Origin: Rhynchopus euleeides
Lineage: Eukaryota; Euglenozoa; Diplonemea; Diplonemida; Diplonemidae
Direction of reading: 5' to 3'
Length of the DNA stretch: 64,000 nucleotides
Assembly (NCBI GenBank): GCA_963210315.1
Contig: OY723296.1
Coordinates: 1,426,001-1,490,000, forward strand
Under the pieces are notes generated by a model. It saw only the letters and a list, made by a program, of their open reading frames with translations. It did no database searches and had not been told where the DNA came from. Each line of letters starts with the position of its first letter. Position 1 is the stretch's first letter. A program made the position numbers and the translations under genes. Positions 11,183-23,588 of the stretch are shown here, piece by piece.

Positions 11183-12148
11183 TGTTCCCAATTAAGTTTC
11201 CAACACACCTCCGTGGGCCTGGGGAATCATGCGCGCCGCAGCCACGCAACGAACATAGCCTGGGCACCAAACCTGCCCCATTATTCATCAGGAGGAAGCG
11301 AGCGAAGGCATTATGAAAGCAAACAAACAGCAGACTGAGGGGACTTCATTCTGCTGTGCCGATGAATGCGTTTTGTTCAGCACTGTGTATTTTTTCCTTT
11401 CCCCCCCCCCCCCCTTTGTTGTGATGCGAAGAAATTGCCGAAAAATTTGCCGCATCTCGAAGACCCCCTCCTGAGAGGGCGGTTGCGACTGACCCGAGCA
11501 GTGGCTTTGCTTATATATTTTGATGTCATTTCGGCGGAGCCAACTCAGGAAATGTTTTGTGCGAGACGCGCCAACGCAGCTGCAGCAATCAACAGACGGT
11601 ATTATGAATTTTTGAGCACCTCACCGCCCCTGGCCGGCTGTGGGGGGTGTTCGGCGTTGTCAAAGAGCACCAACTGTCGTTGATCCCACCCTCTCTTGTT
11701 TTGTGATTCACTCGGCTGTGCGTCACACATCCAACATGACGCATGCCCCTTTCGTCTCTCCCTGTCTCTTCCGACTCCTTGCGACACACACAGCTATCAC
11801 AGAGAGGGGGGGTCTGGGTAATATTTTGCAGCGAGTATTCTCGTGATCGACGAATATGCACACCCCTCCTCCCCACAACCTTCAGCTCTTTTCTCTCCAG
11901 ACTGCGTCCCCCGGTGTGACCGAGATGCGTGGGAACAGAGATACGGCCACTCTCTCTGAGATCTTGGAGTTTTTACCCCACACCCCCTCCTTTTTTTTGA
12001 TGCTCAAGAATTTTATTCAAGACAACCTCCTAAGCGCCCGGGAGACACACACACGCAGGGTGTGGTATGTGTGTTCAGCATTCAAGAGCGCAATAAAAAG
12101 ATTCAAAGGGGGCCCTCGCGAGTTGATCGAATTGGAGCATCGCCCACC

Positions 12149-12257
12149 GGGGGCCCTCGCTACCAGTCACAGCTCGTCACAGCTCGTCAGTCAGTGAGGG
12201 GAAGTGGGCCGTGGCTCACTGTTTCTCACTCAGTCACACCTGGTAGCGAGGGCCCCC
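12149..12257. mobile_element. MITE, GGGGCCCTCGCTAC family (complete)
   Basis: 109 bp with inverted ends GGGGGCCCTCGCTACCAG / TGGTAGCGAGGGCCCCC. Related copies lie at 4895-5549 (split) and 54457-54564. Confidence 0.8.
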
Positions 12258-12820
12258 AAAGAGTCACCGAGCTTGCCGTTAACGTTCCTCCCCACCCCCC
12301 TCCCCCCCATTCTTCTCTCTTGTGATCCACCCGGTTGCAGTAGCTTCTTTCTCGCGGAAGGCGATCTGCATACCAACCCCTTCTCTCTCTCCCTCTAGTG
12401 AAGTGCCTTACCCGGTGTCACTCACACCGGTTCACGTGGTGTGGATGATTGCCATGCGTGACCCTCTCCTTCTATGTGCGTAAAGTTCTTCCAATTTCTC
12501 CGGCCCTCCACTGCTCTCCGACACTCGTTGTGCTGGGTGGTAATCAACCGGCCTTCGGGGTGTGGCTGTGTCGTGGAGGAGGTGTGATGTTGCAGCTCTG
12601 GCCAATGATACACAACCACAGGCTGCCCCCCCCCTCTGATAATATACCCACCGCTTGGGGATGTACACCGCCCATCTTGTTCCCGCGACCAGCATTGCTG
12701 CGTCTATCTGCTTCAGGCCACCACTGCGCTTGAACCAATTGATTTGTAGCGTGTGATGATCCCCTTTAGTGCGGGTATAGATCATGCGCGGACCCTGTGT
12801 CCGTTTTTTGTTTCTCTTTC

Positions 12821-12932
12821 GGGGGTCTTCGCCGCGGGGTGATTGTCAGTGCATTTTTTTTGGTGCATTTCCTGTCGAATTGGCTGAAAACTGACGAAGA
12901 TTGACGAAGAATAACGGCCTGCGAAGACCCCC
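12821..12932. mobile_element. MITE, GGGGTCTTCGC family
   Basis: About 110 bp with inverted ends GGGGGTCTTCGC / GCGAAGACCCCC and a conserved core containing GAATTGGCTGAAAACTGACG. Other copies: 33341-33444, 51893-52032 (inverted) and 61230-61336. Confidence 0.8.
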
Positions 12933-14032
12933 TTATGATTTTTGAATTTCCATCTTGTCTTGCGGTGATACTGTTCTTCTCCACTCCACACTCCCTCCCT
13001 CTTTATCGAGAAATATTGCGAGAAGGTGATGGGAGACTTGCCTTTTGCCTTCACTCCCAAAAAATAAAAATTGAGTGAAGGGAGGCCATCATGTCGTTTC
13101 CTGTTCCTTCTCCTTCACCGACCCCCCCCCCCCCCCTCTCCCCAATTTTATTCATCACTTTTTCACTGTGGCAGAAATTGTCATGCGAACCTTCGCCTCC
13201 GTGTGGCTCCGCACTCACGACATCAACTGCCAGGGGCAGGTGTGAGCAGCGTCGCCACAAATAAGGTAAACAGCAGCAAAATGCTGCAGAACATAACTCT
13301 CCCCATTTATTCATGGGATTCACCTGGTTGGGTTCGCCTTGGGTCTGCTGTGTACCCACCAAGAGCCAAACAGTGTGACCAATGTGGCACATTGAGTCCT
13401 TTGGCGATCCCGCACCCATGTTACGTTCTTGCCTCACACACAATAGCTCTTTCTGCAGAGCATTTATGGCTTTGTATTCAACGGTGGGTAAATAGACAAG
13501 GGTATCACCAATGCCCCTTGTTGGTGCTGTAGCGATGGCTGCAGCCCGTCAACTAATTCCCACCCACCCCCCGATCGCGTTTGCAGAACAGGGGGTTTTT
13601 CCGTGCGTCCCAGGGAGCCGATCCCTCCTGGCTGAGCTGAGAGGGCTACAGCTTGCGTCCGAAGATTGCGAATCTTCTAAGCCACAGGAAGGAAGTTCGC
13701 TGTGGCTACATCACCCCCACCCCCCCACCCCCAACTCTCAACCAACTCAACCCGCCTTTCTTGTCGCAGGGTTTGGGATTTCCACATCGTTTGTTTCGTT
13801 TCGTTGTACTTCTCTTTTTTTTGCCACAGCCACTTCTTTTGTTCTTGGGAACTTGGGATGCTTTCTGCCATTTTTTTTGGCTCTTGCAGCTCCCCCCTCC
13901 CGCGGCCCCATTCACGCCAGTTAATATATCAGACTGGGGTGTGGTGTCCATGAAGAGTGGTGGGGTGTGTTTCACCAGAACAACACCTCACACATTTTGT
14001 TGATTCTGTTACGTTTTTTTACGAGTTACAAG

Positions 14033-14130
14033 CGACGAAGCGTAGCGAAATCGCGAAGTAACGAAGGAAATCGTACGACTGAAGCTTTTGATTAGCACCT
14101 TCGTGCCACTTCACAGGGGCTTGCACAGCC
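14033..14130. repeat. Interspersed repeat R4 copy
   Basis: Shares the GACGAAGCGTAGCG...CGCGAAGTAA...GAAGGAAAT block and a CTGAAGCTTT...GCACCTT tail with 43236-43330. A shortened tail occurs near 58866-58910. Confidence 0.55.
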
Positions 14131-14394
14131 TTTGACACAAGAGTGTGCGGCCAACGAAAAGTAGCCCGGATCTGCCTTTTTTGCAGTTGCACGGTGGACT
14201 CCAGCGGGGGTAACCCTTTTCGGGAGTCTCCACAAGAGGGAATCTGTTTTCCAGCTAAAATAGGCAAAAAAAATTCCTCTCAGAATCCCGGTAGGGTGGA
14301 TGGAGTCCACCGTGTGGGCAGGTGTTATCTCTTCTTATAGTGGAAGTTGTACGATTTTTTGCCGCCGGTTTTTGTGCCAGCAGGAGGGGCACAA

Positions 14395-14570
14395 AATAGT
14401 TCACACACAACAAGAAGCTTGTCACAGTGAACAAGATAGTTGGCAGCGCTTTGGGTGACAAACACAATCTTCCTTGCCTTGTTGCTATGACTGTGCGCAC
14501 ATTCACACCAACCTTCACCAGGCAAAATACGTGAGGTTTGTTCACCCGGGTTTGCGCACAAACAAAGCCC
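14395..14570. repeat. Interspersed repeat R3 copy
   Basis: About 175 bp matching 25385-25560 at most positions, including AACAAGAAGCTTGTCACAGTG-like and GACTGTGCGCACATTCA blocks. Whether the parent was coding is unclear. Confidence 0.6.
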
Positions 14571-17040
14571 TATCTTTTTTTACCACAACAGGGAACCTGT
14601 CACCCGGATTTGGCGCACAAACAACAGCCTTATCTTTTTTTGTTAGTTCGACGTTGCCAACTGTGGAAACTTTCTGTGCCTTTTAGCTGTATCCACCACA
14701 CTTCATCAGACTGAGGGTGGTGTGCACAAAGAGGGGGGGCATGCGCTCCAACAGAAACAACGGCAGGTATTGGTTTGTTGTCTCGTTTTTGCCGTTACTT
14801 CACGATCCAGCGAGGGGCACATATAGTTTTCCACACACAACCTTCACGCGAAATGAATAGTAAGAGCGTTGTCCAGCTTCGCATCTTGTCCGCACCTCAG
14901 TGCTTCGCTCTGAGGTGCAAAGAGGCGAAGTCACTCAGCTCTCCAAACAACCCACGTGCCAGCTCGACACTGCGTGTTGGCACAAGACGGACTCCCCCCC
15001 CCCCCCTCTCCCCATCGCGTCTTTCACCTGGCTGGGGCGGAGGTGCGCGGGATAGAGGTGTTTGTTGCACCTCCAAACACAAATTATACATACCCATCCT
15101 TCCGCTAGCTACCTTATTATCAGTTGCCCACCAGGGGATGCCGTCTGCTCTGTGCCCAAGCGGCCTGTTAGTGCGACTCCTCCTCCTCCAACCTTTCCAG
15201 GGGGGGGCGCGCGCACTCACATTTTGTTTCCCGCACGCTTCCGGGAGATAATCCCCTCCAACTTGTTTGTTCGTGCGATTGATCTGAGAAGAATGTGGAA
15301 ACAAGTCGGGAACACCCTGAATATACTGATGCAAACCCGCAAACACGCAATGATGGTTGCATGCGATGTCTTTCCCACAGTGGAGGATAGGTTCGAGGAT
15401 ATTTAGGCATGCAAGGCTGGTTTCCACCCGTGCCGGGTTCTCCTTTTGCGTCTTGTTTCATGGCGCAGATGAACGAAAATCGATAAAAAAAATGTGTGGC
15501 CCAAGGCGAATTTTGGAACGTGCGGGGCCCTCTCACAGGGGCTTCTGGAAGAGACACGCCTAACAATCGTTCAAAAGCTCTGAACAAGCTCTGAGGACGG
15601 CAGAAGAGATACAACCTCTTCTGTGGCATCTCCTCCCATTCTCTCCGTAGAGACGCCATTTGTGTGTGGCAGGCCAGTCAGCCCATCTTGGACAGAAGTG
15701 CATGAATGAGGGGCGACTGATGATTTGCCAATGTTGTGTGTGTGTGGGAGGCGGGGGAGGCGATGGGGGGCAATCGACAGGCGCTGCAACCAACTGCAAA
15801 CACCAAGGCACCGCGAGGATGTCTTCCGAATGGCGACCCGTTGGGAGCGATTCACCCAGAAGGGCAGAACAAAGCGAACACCCAAACCCACGGCGTGCCA
15901 CGCTGTGTCACATTCCCATTCATGAGGGGGCCAGAATAGCCCACTCCCACGCCCTGCCTGGTTGTTCTTGTGGCGATGTTTGCACCCCTCCCCCTCCCTC
16001 CCCCATGCAGGATCTGGCCCCGCACGGTGTGTAGATCTGCCCACCTTTCACCACTCTCGCCATCTTCCATCACGACTTCCTCTCCTTCTCCGACCTGCTG
16101 TGCATGGGTGGGTTCCGCTGTGTGACCCACTTCCACACACAGAACCCCCTTCGCCTGCTTGCCCCCTCCCCGGTCTTGTTTCCGGTGGACTTTTTTTTTG
16201 TCTGTGCGTGCTGTTTGAAGATTTGCAGTTGCATATTCCTTGGATTCTTTTCAACTCTCCCAAGAAGCACGTTTTTCACCTCTGTGCTCACGGTGTGCGC
16301 TTTAAAAGCACACCTGATTTCCCTCCCGCGCTGTGGGTAGGAACCAAGCTGGCGCGGCCTGATTACATCCTCTGCTCTGCCTTTTCGACACCACCGATGG
16401 AAAGTGGAGGGGGGGGGGGTGAAGGAGTGCTGTGAGCGAGGGAGGGGGCTGTATGTCCTCTTCGCGGCTCCGCCTCGATGTTGACCGTGTTATATCGTCG
16501 GCGTCTTGTCACACTTGTAACAGCCAAACGGGGCGATCCGGAGGTAGCCAATTATACTTATTTTTGGATTTGGCGCACGAACAGCAGCCTTATTTTTTTG
16601 TAAGTTCGGTGTAGCCAACTCAGGAAACTTTTCACCGTGCGGATCCTTGCGAACACTTCACACGCCCGGCAGGCTGGTGGGGTGTTCTGCGTTCGAAGAA
16701 CACAAACTGTCGTTGCTACCTTCTCTCTTGAGATTCACTCGGTTGCATTAGTTTTTGTCCTATGTCCCACACCACGGGGGGGTGGGGCAGCCTGGCAGCG
16801 AAGCCCACAGCCCACAGACGTTTCTTCAGAGCCGTATAATGTGAAGCTGCCCTTGGTTTGGCCTCAGGCGAGCCGCCTGATGCCCCCACCAGATCGGAAG
16901 GCCAACAGACCATACATATCCCCAGCCCCCACCCCACCCCCCCACCCCCCCCCCCCCCCCAACCTAGCCATGCTATTGCCACATCCACGCCCTACACCCG
17001 ACACCCTTTCTGCTAAACGTACCCCACCCACACCCTACCA

Positions 17041-17057
17041 CACCCCACCCCATACAG
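17041..17057 (+). promoter_or_regulatory. Putative trans-splice acceptor
   Basis: A C/A-rich tract ends in CATACAG one base before the ATG at 17059. A long C-run lies about 100 bp upstream. Confidence 0.45.
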
Positions 17058-17058
17058 G

Positions 17059-20000
17059 ATGTCCCATCTCCGGCGCATCGCCGCAGAGCTAGGGAAGTCC
17101 GGCCCACAGGGCATCCTGCATGCTTTGGGCAGCGCCGAATCGCACCGCCTCCGCACCCCCGACCGCGCCGCCTCCAAAGATGCCTGGGATCATCTCTCCC
17201 AGGCACTCCTCCCGCAGCTGGAGGGGCTGTTCCTCGGCAGCGCCGCCGCACGGAGCAGAGGGGCTGCCTCTGCCTCTGCCCCTGCCCCTGCCTCGACTCC
17301 ACACCACACGCTGCAGCAAACCGCCATCGCAGCGCTGTCACACTATGGGGCAATGCGAACACCCCTGGCTTCCAAAAGGCTTGAGGACGCACTCCTCAAG
17401 GCAGCCGCAGGCCAAGGCGGCAGCCCCTCCCTCCGCCACGGGGAGCTGGCGCGCTGCCTGCGGTACGCCATCTCCGCGGGGTGCGCCGCCTCCGCCGTAG
17501 CGCCTCTCCTCTCCTGCAAGCGGGTGTCCCCGCAGAGGAGCAGCTCCGAAGCGGGCGCAGACACCGCTGCGCTCGCCGTGGCGCTGTTCGACCTGGGTAT
17601 GCCGGATGACGCACTCCGGGTCCTGTCGGGGCTGGATGAAACCCACCTCCTCCCTTCCGTCCCCCCTCACGACTTCATGATGCTCGCGAAGCAGTGTGCC
17701 AGAATATCCAGCCCCAGGTCTCCCTCAGATGCCACCGCAACCCCCGCCACCACGCGCAAACTCCGTGATGCCACGAGGCGACTCTTGGGGTTTGCAAACA
17801 AGCGCATCGCCTCCGATGGACACCACGCTCCCTGCCTCTCTGGGGCACTGATGAACTATGCTGACGCCGTCGCGGTGTACTCTGCGGCACATCCCAACTG
17901 CCAGGTAGGCATCGAGGCGGCACGGAAGCTCCTCTCCTTCGCAGCATCCCTCATCGCGACGCGATCTGAAATATCGGCACCCCACGGGTCTGCCCTGGAG
18001 CCCCTCGCCCCGACCCCCGCAGCGCCAGGCGCGTTCTACGACAAATTAGGACTCCTCCTCCTCTCCCCTGAATCCATCGCAGCGCTTCTCGCCAGGGTGG
18101 CAGACGTGCCCCCTGCAGGCAACACGCCACTCCTTACTACCCCAGAGTTTCTGGGCTATTGGAGTGCGGTGCACCGCACCATTTTGGGATGGCTCCAGCA
18201 GCACGCCGGCGGGGTGGGTGGGGGTGAGCGCGGGGGTGCGGCCGTGCCCCCGCAGCGCCCCAGCGGGGAAGCCCCTGCCCTGTTCGCCTCGGAAGTGGAG
18301 GCGGTCGTGGCATTCCTCTACGGCGGGGCGAAGATCCTCTCGGGGAGGCACTGCGACGACAGCATCATGGGGGAAAGGGTCCCCATCTCGCTCTCCAAGG
18401 CATTTCTCCTCACACGCAGGGAGACGAGGGGGCGCCGTGGCGGTGGTGGTCGTGACGGTGCCACTCCCACCCGTGGGGTTGGGGGTCGCGACGGCGCACC
18501 TCCGGCGCGTCCCACTGGATCGGAGGAGGGGATGGGGAAACGCGCAGAGGAGGCACCACAGGCACAGCCCGATGGTGGGGTCGAATTGGCGGGTGGTGGT
18601 GGTGGTGGCGGCGGTGGGGATGGGGTGTATGGTGGTGCCCTCCACCCCGTGACCCCCACACCACCCGCCGGCTGGTCGCAGCTTGACGGCGTGATGCTGG
18701 CATATATCTCCGCGATGCCACGGCAGCGGCGGCGGCGCAGACTCCCTGATGGGGCTGTCCCACCCCCCACCGCCACCACCACCCCCTCCTCCTCCTCCTC
18801 CGCCCCCCCTGCCATCCAAACCTTCGCCTCCAACACCCTCATCAAGCGACGCGGTGCGTTTCTCTCCCTTTCTGAGGGGGAGGGGAGGGAGGATGGGATT
18901 GGCAAAATCTCCTCGCCACCACCACCACCTCCTCCTCCTCTTCCGACGACTCACCCAGGCCCTGGCGGGCTGCGTGCCCTCCAGGAAGACCTCCCGGTGG
19001 CGGATGTAGACCAACCGGGGAACATATCCTCCCCACCCTCCTTTGGGTTTCTTCTAGAGGAAGGAGAGGCAGCCGCGTCTGTATTCTCAGCGATCCAATT
19101 GGGTGTCGGGGTGCTGGAGGGTCTGCTCGGTGCCCGTGGGGGGTGTGCCGGGATGTCCCTCCCCGCGCTCCGCCGGATGTGCATCGCGCTGCCCGTGGCG
19201 GGCATCCGGGCGGAGGAAATCCTCATCAGACACCTCCTCCCCGCGATCGCCTCCCCCGCGACCCCAACCCCTGAGTGGGACTTCCGCTTCGGGGGCCAGC
19301 TTGCCTGGGCGTTCTCCTCAGCAGCCCTCCTCACCGCCGAGGCTGCCGGAGAGCGGGGTTCCACCCCAACGCCTCCGGGACTCTGGAGAGGGGCAGGCGG
19401 TGGAGGGCCCGCTCCACCCCAGGGTGGGGCATCGCATTTTTCCGACTTCTGCGCGGCATGGCTCCGTCTCTCCCGGAGGAGTTTGGGTGCCAAAGGGGGT
19501 TGGGAGCAGGGCGTGCAACGCCCCCGCGGCTGGTGCCCCTTCGTTGGAGCGATGCAGCTCCGCGATGTCCACCGCATGTGGATCGGTGCCTTCGCGAGGG
19601 TGCCTCAGCACCGCTTCATCCCTGTCGCGCATTCCTCCGGACCCCCTCCTGCTGCGGGAGGCAAGGGGGGCAAGGGAGGGAAGGGAGGAGGCGGTGAACA
19701 CCACCCCGCATCACCCCCAATGGGATGGGAGGATCTGATGCATGCCCTGGTCGCTCTGGGCGGGGTGACCCCCGGCAGGGCCGGTGCGGAGAACGACGGG
19801 GTCCGGAGGAGTCGGCAACCCGACACACCAACTCCTCCGAAGAAGCCGCCCCGCAGGGCGAGGGGGCGGGGCGGCGGCGGCGGCGGCGGTGGCGCAACCC
19901 CCCCCGCAGCACCCGCGGCCCGGGGTGTGGGAGGCCCTGGGGTCACGTCTGCCCTGCGTGACCTAATGGATGCCTGGTGCGACCAGGCGGTGTTTGCGCC

Positions 20001-20610
20001 ATTCCCGGCATCTCTGGAGGTCATCCTCCTCGTGGGGCAGGCCCGTGTGGCGGGGGTGCTCGCCCCTGAGGACCTCTCCGATGCCTTCGTCAGGCGAGTC
20101 GCGGGGCACGCGGTGCGAGGGGGGGAGGGCGCGCTTGCGAGGTGCCGCGGGTGGGATCTCGCGGCGCTGCTCTGCACGATGCACGCCTTTGGGTCCGTCT
20201 GGACGGAGGGGTACACCAAGCTCCTCCACATGCTGCTCCGGAAGCTGAATGTGCGGGGCACCCCTGGGAGCAGCCCCGACGCAGGCGTATACCAGGATGA
20301 GCTTCCCGAGTCCGTGATCCGGCTCGTGCTGACGGTTTTCTCCGAGAGGTTAAACGTGCCACCGGCTGCGCCAGCGGATGTGGAGGTGGAAGACCGCGAT
20401 GGGCGGACCGAGTCCCCGAGCCTGCCCCTGCTCCTTCGGAGGCTCCGCCGGAGCGCGCTGGTGCCAGACCTGTCTGTGGAGGTTGCGGACAGCGTGCTGC
20501 TCGGCGAGCTGAACTGCCCCCGGAGGAGGGTCGCTCCTGACTCGCACCCCAGTGGAATACACCCCGCTGCGCCTCCTCCGGGGTTTCGCATCAGATCACG
20601 TCTGATGTGA
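17059..20610 (+). CDS. Large unrecognised protein with alpha-helical repeat character
   Basis: One uninterrupted frame of 1183 codons. The ATG at 17059 directly follows a CATACAG acceptor, and the frame ends in TGA at 20608-20610. The N-terminal ~450 residues and C-terminal ~300 residues are Ala/Leu-rich and predicted helical, with spaced short helices resembling OPR/FASTK-like or other helical-repeat RNA-binding proteins; I see no diagnostic RAP motif. The middle (about 18420-18960) is low-complexity, with Gly-, Pro- and Ser-runs and simple-sequence DNA, and looks like an expanded linker. Another Gly/Pro linker lies near 19640-19930. There is no signal peptide or membrane segment. An organellar RNA-metabolism role would be a guess. 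That the frame stays open through very biased simple repeats supports real coding. Confidence 0.7.
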   Translation: MSHLRRIAAELGKSGPQGILHALGSAESHRLRTPDRAASKDAWDHLSQALLPQLEGLFLGSAAARSRGAASASAPAPASTPHHTLQQTAIAALSHYGAMRTPLASKRLEDALLKAAAGQGGSPSLRHGELARCLRYAISAGCAASAVAPLLSCKRVSPQRSSSEAGADTAALAVALFDLGMPDDALRVLSGLDETHLLPSVPPHDFMMLAKQCARISSPRSPSDATATPATTRKLRDATRRLLGFANKRIASDGHHAPCLSGALMNYADAVAVYSAAHPNCQVGIEAARKLLSFAASLIATRSEISAPHGSALEPLAPTPAAPGAFYDKLGLLLLSPESIAALLARVADVPPAGNTPLLTTPEFLGYWSAVHRTILGWLQQHAGGVGGGERGGAAVPPQRPSGEAPALFASEVEAVVAFLYGGAKILSGRHCDDSIMGERVPISLSKAFLLTRRETRGRRGGGGRDGATPTRGVGGRDGAPPARPTGSEEGMGKRAEEAPQAQPDGGVELAGGGGGGGGGDGVYGGALHPVTPTPPAGWSQLDGVMLAYISAMPRQRRRRRLPDGAVPPPTATTTPSSSSSAPPAIQTFASNTLIKRRGAFLSLSEGEGREDGIGKISSPPPPPPPPLPTTHPGPGGLRALQEDLPVADVDQPGNISSPPSFGFLLEEGEAAASVFSAIQLGVGVLEGLLGARGGCAGMSLPALRRMCIALPVAGIRAEEILIRHLLPAIASPATPTPEWDFRFGGQLAWAFSSAALLTAEAAGERGSTPTPPGLWRGAGGGGPAPPQGGASHFSDFCAAWLRLSRRSLGAKGGWEQGVQRPRGWCPFVGAMQLRDVHRMWIGAFARVPQHRFIPVAHSSGPPPAAGGKGGKGGKGGGGEHHPASPPMGWEDLMHALVALGGVTPGRAGAENDGVRRSRQPDTPTPPKKPPRRARGRGGGGGGGGATPPAAPAARGVGGPGVTSALRDLMDAWCDQAVFAPFPASLEVILLVGQARVAGVLAPEDLSDAFVRRVAGHAVRGGEGALARCRGWDLAALLCTMHAFGSVWTEGYTKLLHMLLRKLNVRGTPGSSPDAGVYQDELPESVIRLVLTVFSERLNVPPAAPADVEVEDRDGRTESPSLPLLLRRLRRSALVPDLSVEVADSVLLGELNCPRRRVAPDSHPSGIHPAAPPPGFRIRSRLM

Positions 20611-20915
20611 AACGTTTCCGGCTCTGGGAGGAAAGGGGGAGGCCGAGGTGGAGGTGGGGTGTAGAGGGGAGGGGCGACGATCGCAGTGGTGGCCTGAGCC
20701 CCCCTTCGCCCCCATACATGGTGGTGTGGTCCGGTGGGTGCGTGTCTCTCTTTGAGAGAGTGGTGCTGCTAGTGGTGGTGTGTTGTGTTGCCCACCCCCC
20801 CCCCCCCCTCCCCCTTCCCCCCCCCCTCCCTTCCCCTTTGGGTATAGCGTTGCATCTCAGACACAACCTGCATGGCGAGTGAAGGGAGGTCATCCTTTGT
20901 GCTTCCCTCTGCTTC

Positions 20916-21227
20916 TACACCACGGACTAGTCGGGCAGTGACGGGTGGGGTCGACTAGTCGGGACGACGGGTGAAAACTCGACAGGCGGCACCCGTCGAC
21001 TCGACGGGTGGACCCGTCGAGTCGACGGGTGGCACCCGTCGGCACGACGGGTGAACCTGCTGAAACGACGGGTGTTCCAGTCATTTCCTGTTGATATGGG
21101 CCAATTTCCATTGAAAACTAGGGGAGTACCTTGCATGGCATCAGGTTATTTTTCACGCCGAGCTATCTTCCCTGCACAGACCCACCCCCCATTACTTTCC
21201 ATTTACAATTCCTAGTTGGTGATGGGG
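20916..21227 (+). repeat. E1 left terminal inverted repeat
   Basis: The outer ~170 bp is a GACGGGTG/CACCCGTC array with ACTAGTCG motifs. The inner ~140 bp is unique sequence repeated inverted at 23589-23730. Confidence 0.8.
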
Positions 21228-21492
21228 CCTCAAGTGCATGTGCGACGGCTGTTCTCGTGGGTTTTCATTGTTCGAGGGATCTTGACTCTGACAAACTGTG
21301 TCAGTTTGACAGAGCAACCTACTTCATGAAGGTGATCACTTTTCTGCCAGGCAAATTTTCGCCCCAGCCCCCAACCCTTGCACAACCCACAAGGCAGTCT
21401 CCAAGATACCGTACCCTCATCATCACCCAGGCCAAGATACCCCAAGATACCATCATCACCACCCAGGCCACCCAGACGAGCCACACCAATCA

Positions 21493-23425
21493 ATGCCAGC
21501 GGCAAAGCGTACTGCAGCGCAGGCCCTCGCCAGCGCTGTGGACATGACGGTGTTTGTACGTGCTTGGATCAACACGTATGTTGTCGAGCGTGATGCTGAT
21601 GGGTTGAGCCACATGACCCTGAAGCAGCTTCTCGGCAAGCTGGCGGATACTACCATCAAGTCGACTGATCCCATCATCAGTCTTGCCCTGTACAAAAAGT
21701 ATGAGAAGGTGGGGGGTGGGGTGATCAGCAAGTCGACCGCGAAGGATGGTCGCACGATGTACGCTGCCCGTGTCAATAGCGGGTCAGACATCGAGTTTGT
21801 CGGGTTGGGCCTCCGGAAGAGCAACGGGAAGGACCACCCGACAGGGCTCAAGGAGATGGCCGACGCCTGCCCCGCGGCACTGCAGCTATGGTGAAGCTGT
21901 ACGAGGCGGAGAAGAAACAGGCACAGAAGACCCAGCAGAGCAGGCTGGCCGTAGGCATTTTCGACGGTGCCTTCGCAACACGGTTGGTGACAGTTGCCGA
22001 TAAGCAGAAGGATGAGTACAGAACGTGGTTCACGTTCAACTTCCTGAAGCAAATCGCAAGAGTGCAGAGAGGGGGTTTCGAAAAGGCGAACGTGATGTTT
22101 CGGCTCGCCTGCTTAGGGTAGCAGGGGACCGTCTTGAGCTGTGGTCGGCATTTAGTAAGATGGGGTCATCTTCGCACAGGAGCGCGTTTTGTACCACACC
22201 ACGAAATGACTGGTTGAAACAGCTCCACGCCTGCCACAGGGCTAGCATCCAGGAACTTCATGAAGCTGGGTTTGAGAGCCTGTACGCAGGGGTCACCCCC
22301 CCCCTGCACGACATAAACGGGTTCATCGCAATACTCGCAGAGATCTTGCCTGATGGACCTGCCGTGCAGAAGGCTGTCCTTGGCAGCTCAACGTGTTCCA
22401 ACATGACGGGAAACCAGGCCAGAGATGTTCTGAGTCGCTTACTCACCATTACCAAGACGAAGGGGGTGCAGCATCTACTCTGTATTGCAATGGAAATGCT
22501 TGTGCATTTCCGCTACAACGACATCCCCATCAAGTACCACCAGGAGGGAAAGTGCGCGAAAGAGTTCATCTTCTCGCTCATCGCAATGCACATCCTTGTG
22601 TTTGTCCTGGAGTGGGTGTCACCTGGGAGAACATCCGAGGGGCGTGGTGTTACATATATCCATTCGATGAGCCACTGGTTTGATCCAGAAGATGCACACC
22701 CCCTCGCCCTGAGTGACGAGGAACTGGAGAGGGGGAATGGCGTCCCCAAACGCCATGCCCTGAGGGTGACATCGCAGCAGACCGCCGAACGGGACCTGCT
22801 GCTCTTCGAAATGCAGAGGACCAAAGGCAAGGGGTGCGGCCTGCTGGACCAACCGAGCACCCCGACCCTCCTGAAGTTCGGCGCGATAAAGCTTTGCTGC
22901 TGTGTCACTGCGAGGAACGCTTGTTGGAAGGGAGCAACGGCAGCACTGCAGCGGAGACTCGAGTCCCTCAGCCTTGGATCTCACGTCACAAAAAGGGGGC
23001 GATGGGGCCAACAATTTCTGGGCGACCCGGAAAACACCACTCCAAAGGCAACGCTGCTCGCATGCATCTGCAAGTCCAAATCCTGGGGCAACAGCGAGGA
23101 TGTGCCAGAAGTGCCAGAACCAACACCATCCGGTACAGTGCCTGTGCAGCAGCATATCTGCATTGTGTGCTCCAAAGTTGTCCACACGAGAGAAGCACTG
23201 TTTGCGCATTATGATGCTGCACATCGGCCACAAAACAACGCGCCGTGTCAGACCTGCACTGTCACATGCCAGGAGTGCGGCAAACGGGCAAAATCGAAGG
23301 GACTGAGCCAGCACTACCTCAGTCATCATTCGCGCGTGCTGACACAAAAGCGTTGCTGTGTTTGTTTCGAGCTCTTTAAAACCACTGTAAAGCGCGACGA
23401 GCACATGAGATCCGCGCACCCGTAA
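21493..23425 (+). pseudogene. E1-encoded protein, three overlapping frames, C2H2 fingers at the end
   Basis: Coding character moves through three overlapping frames: 21493-21894, 21888-22121 and about 22100-23425, so this copy probably has two frame breaks unless short introns or recoding are used. The first part is a small globular domain (around TVFVRAWINTYVVERD). The long third part contains a block with LALSDEELERGNG and ERDLLLFEM that is also present in E2. It ends in three Cys2-His2 finger-like units (about 23158-23422): CIVC...H...H, CQECG...H...H and CCVC...H...H. C2H2 or BED-like fingers commonly bind transposon ends. I cannot place a DDE/D triad by eye, so the catalytic family is unknown. 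Confidence 0.55.
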
Positions 23426-23588
23426 GTGAGGGGGGGGGGGTGTTTGGCAGTTCAGGTACGTAGGTGATTTTGTTTGTCCTCGAGAGCGGAGTGACGTCGT
23501 GGGAGGGAGTTGTTTTGAGGCCCCACCCCCAGGCCCCCTGCCCACCTGGATGGCTCACCCCCCTCCTGGTGGTCCACCGGTGGGCAGC

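Larger units (their letters stand above)
11183..17040. other. Long intergenic region, repeats only
   Basis: No gene supported. It contains R1 copies (11530-11730, 16558-16765), two complete MITEs (12149-12257, 12821-12932) and an AGAAGGTG-type repeat (13012-13065). It also holds the CGAAGCG repeat (14033-14130), the AACAAGAAGCTTGTCACAGTG repeat (14395-14570) and C-runs near 11401, 13124, 14994 and 16930. The last C-run lies about 130 bp upstream of the next gene. Confidence 0.5.
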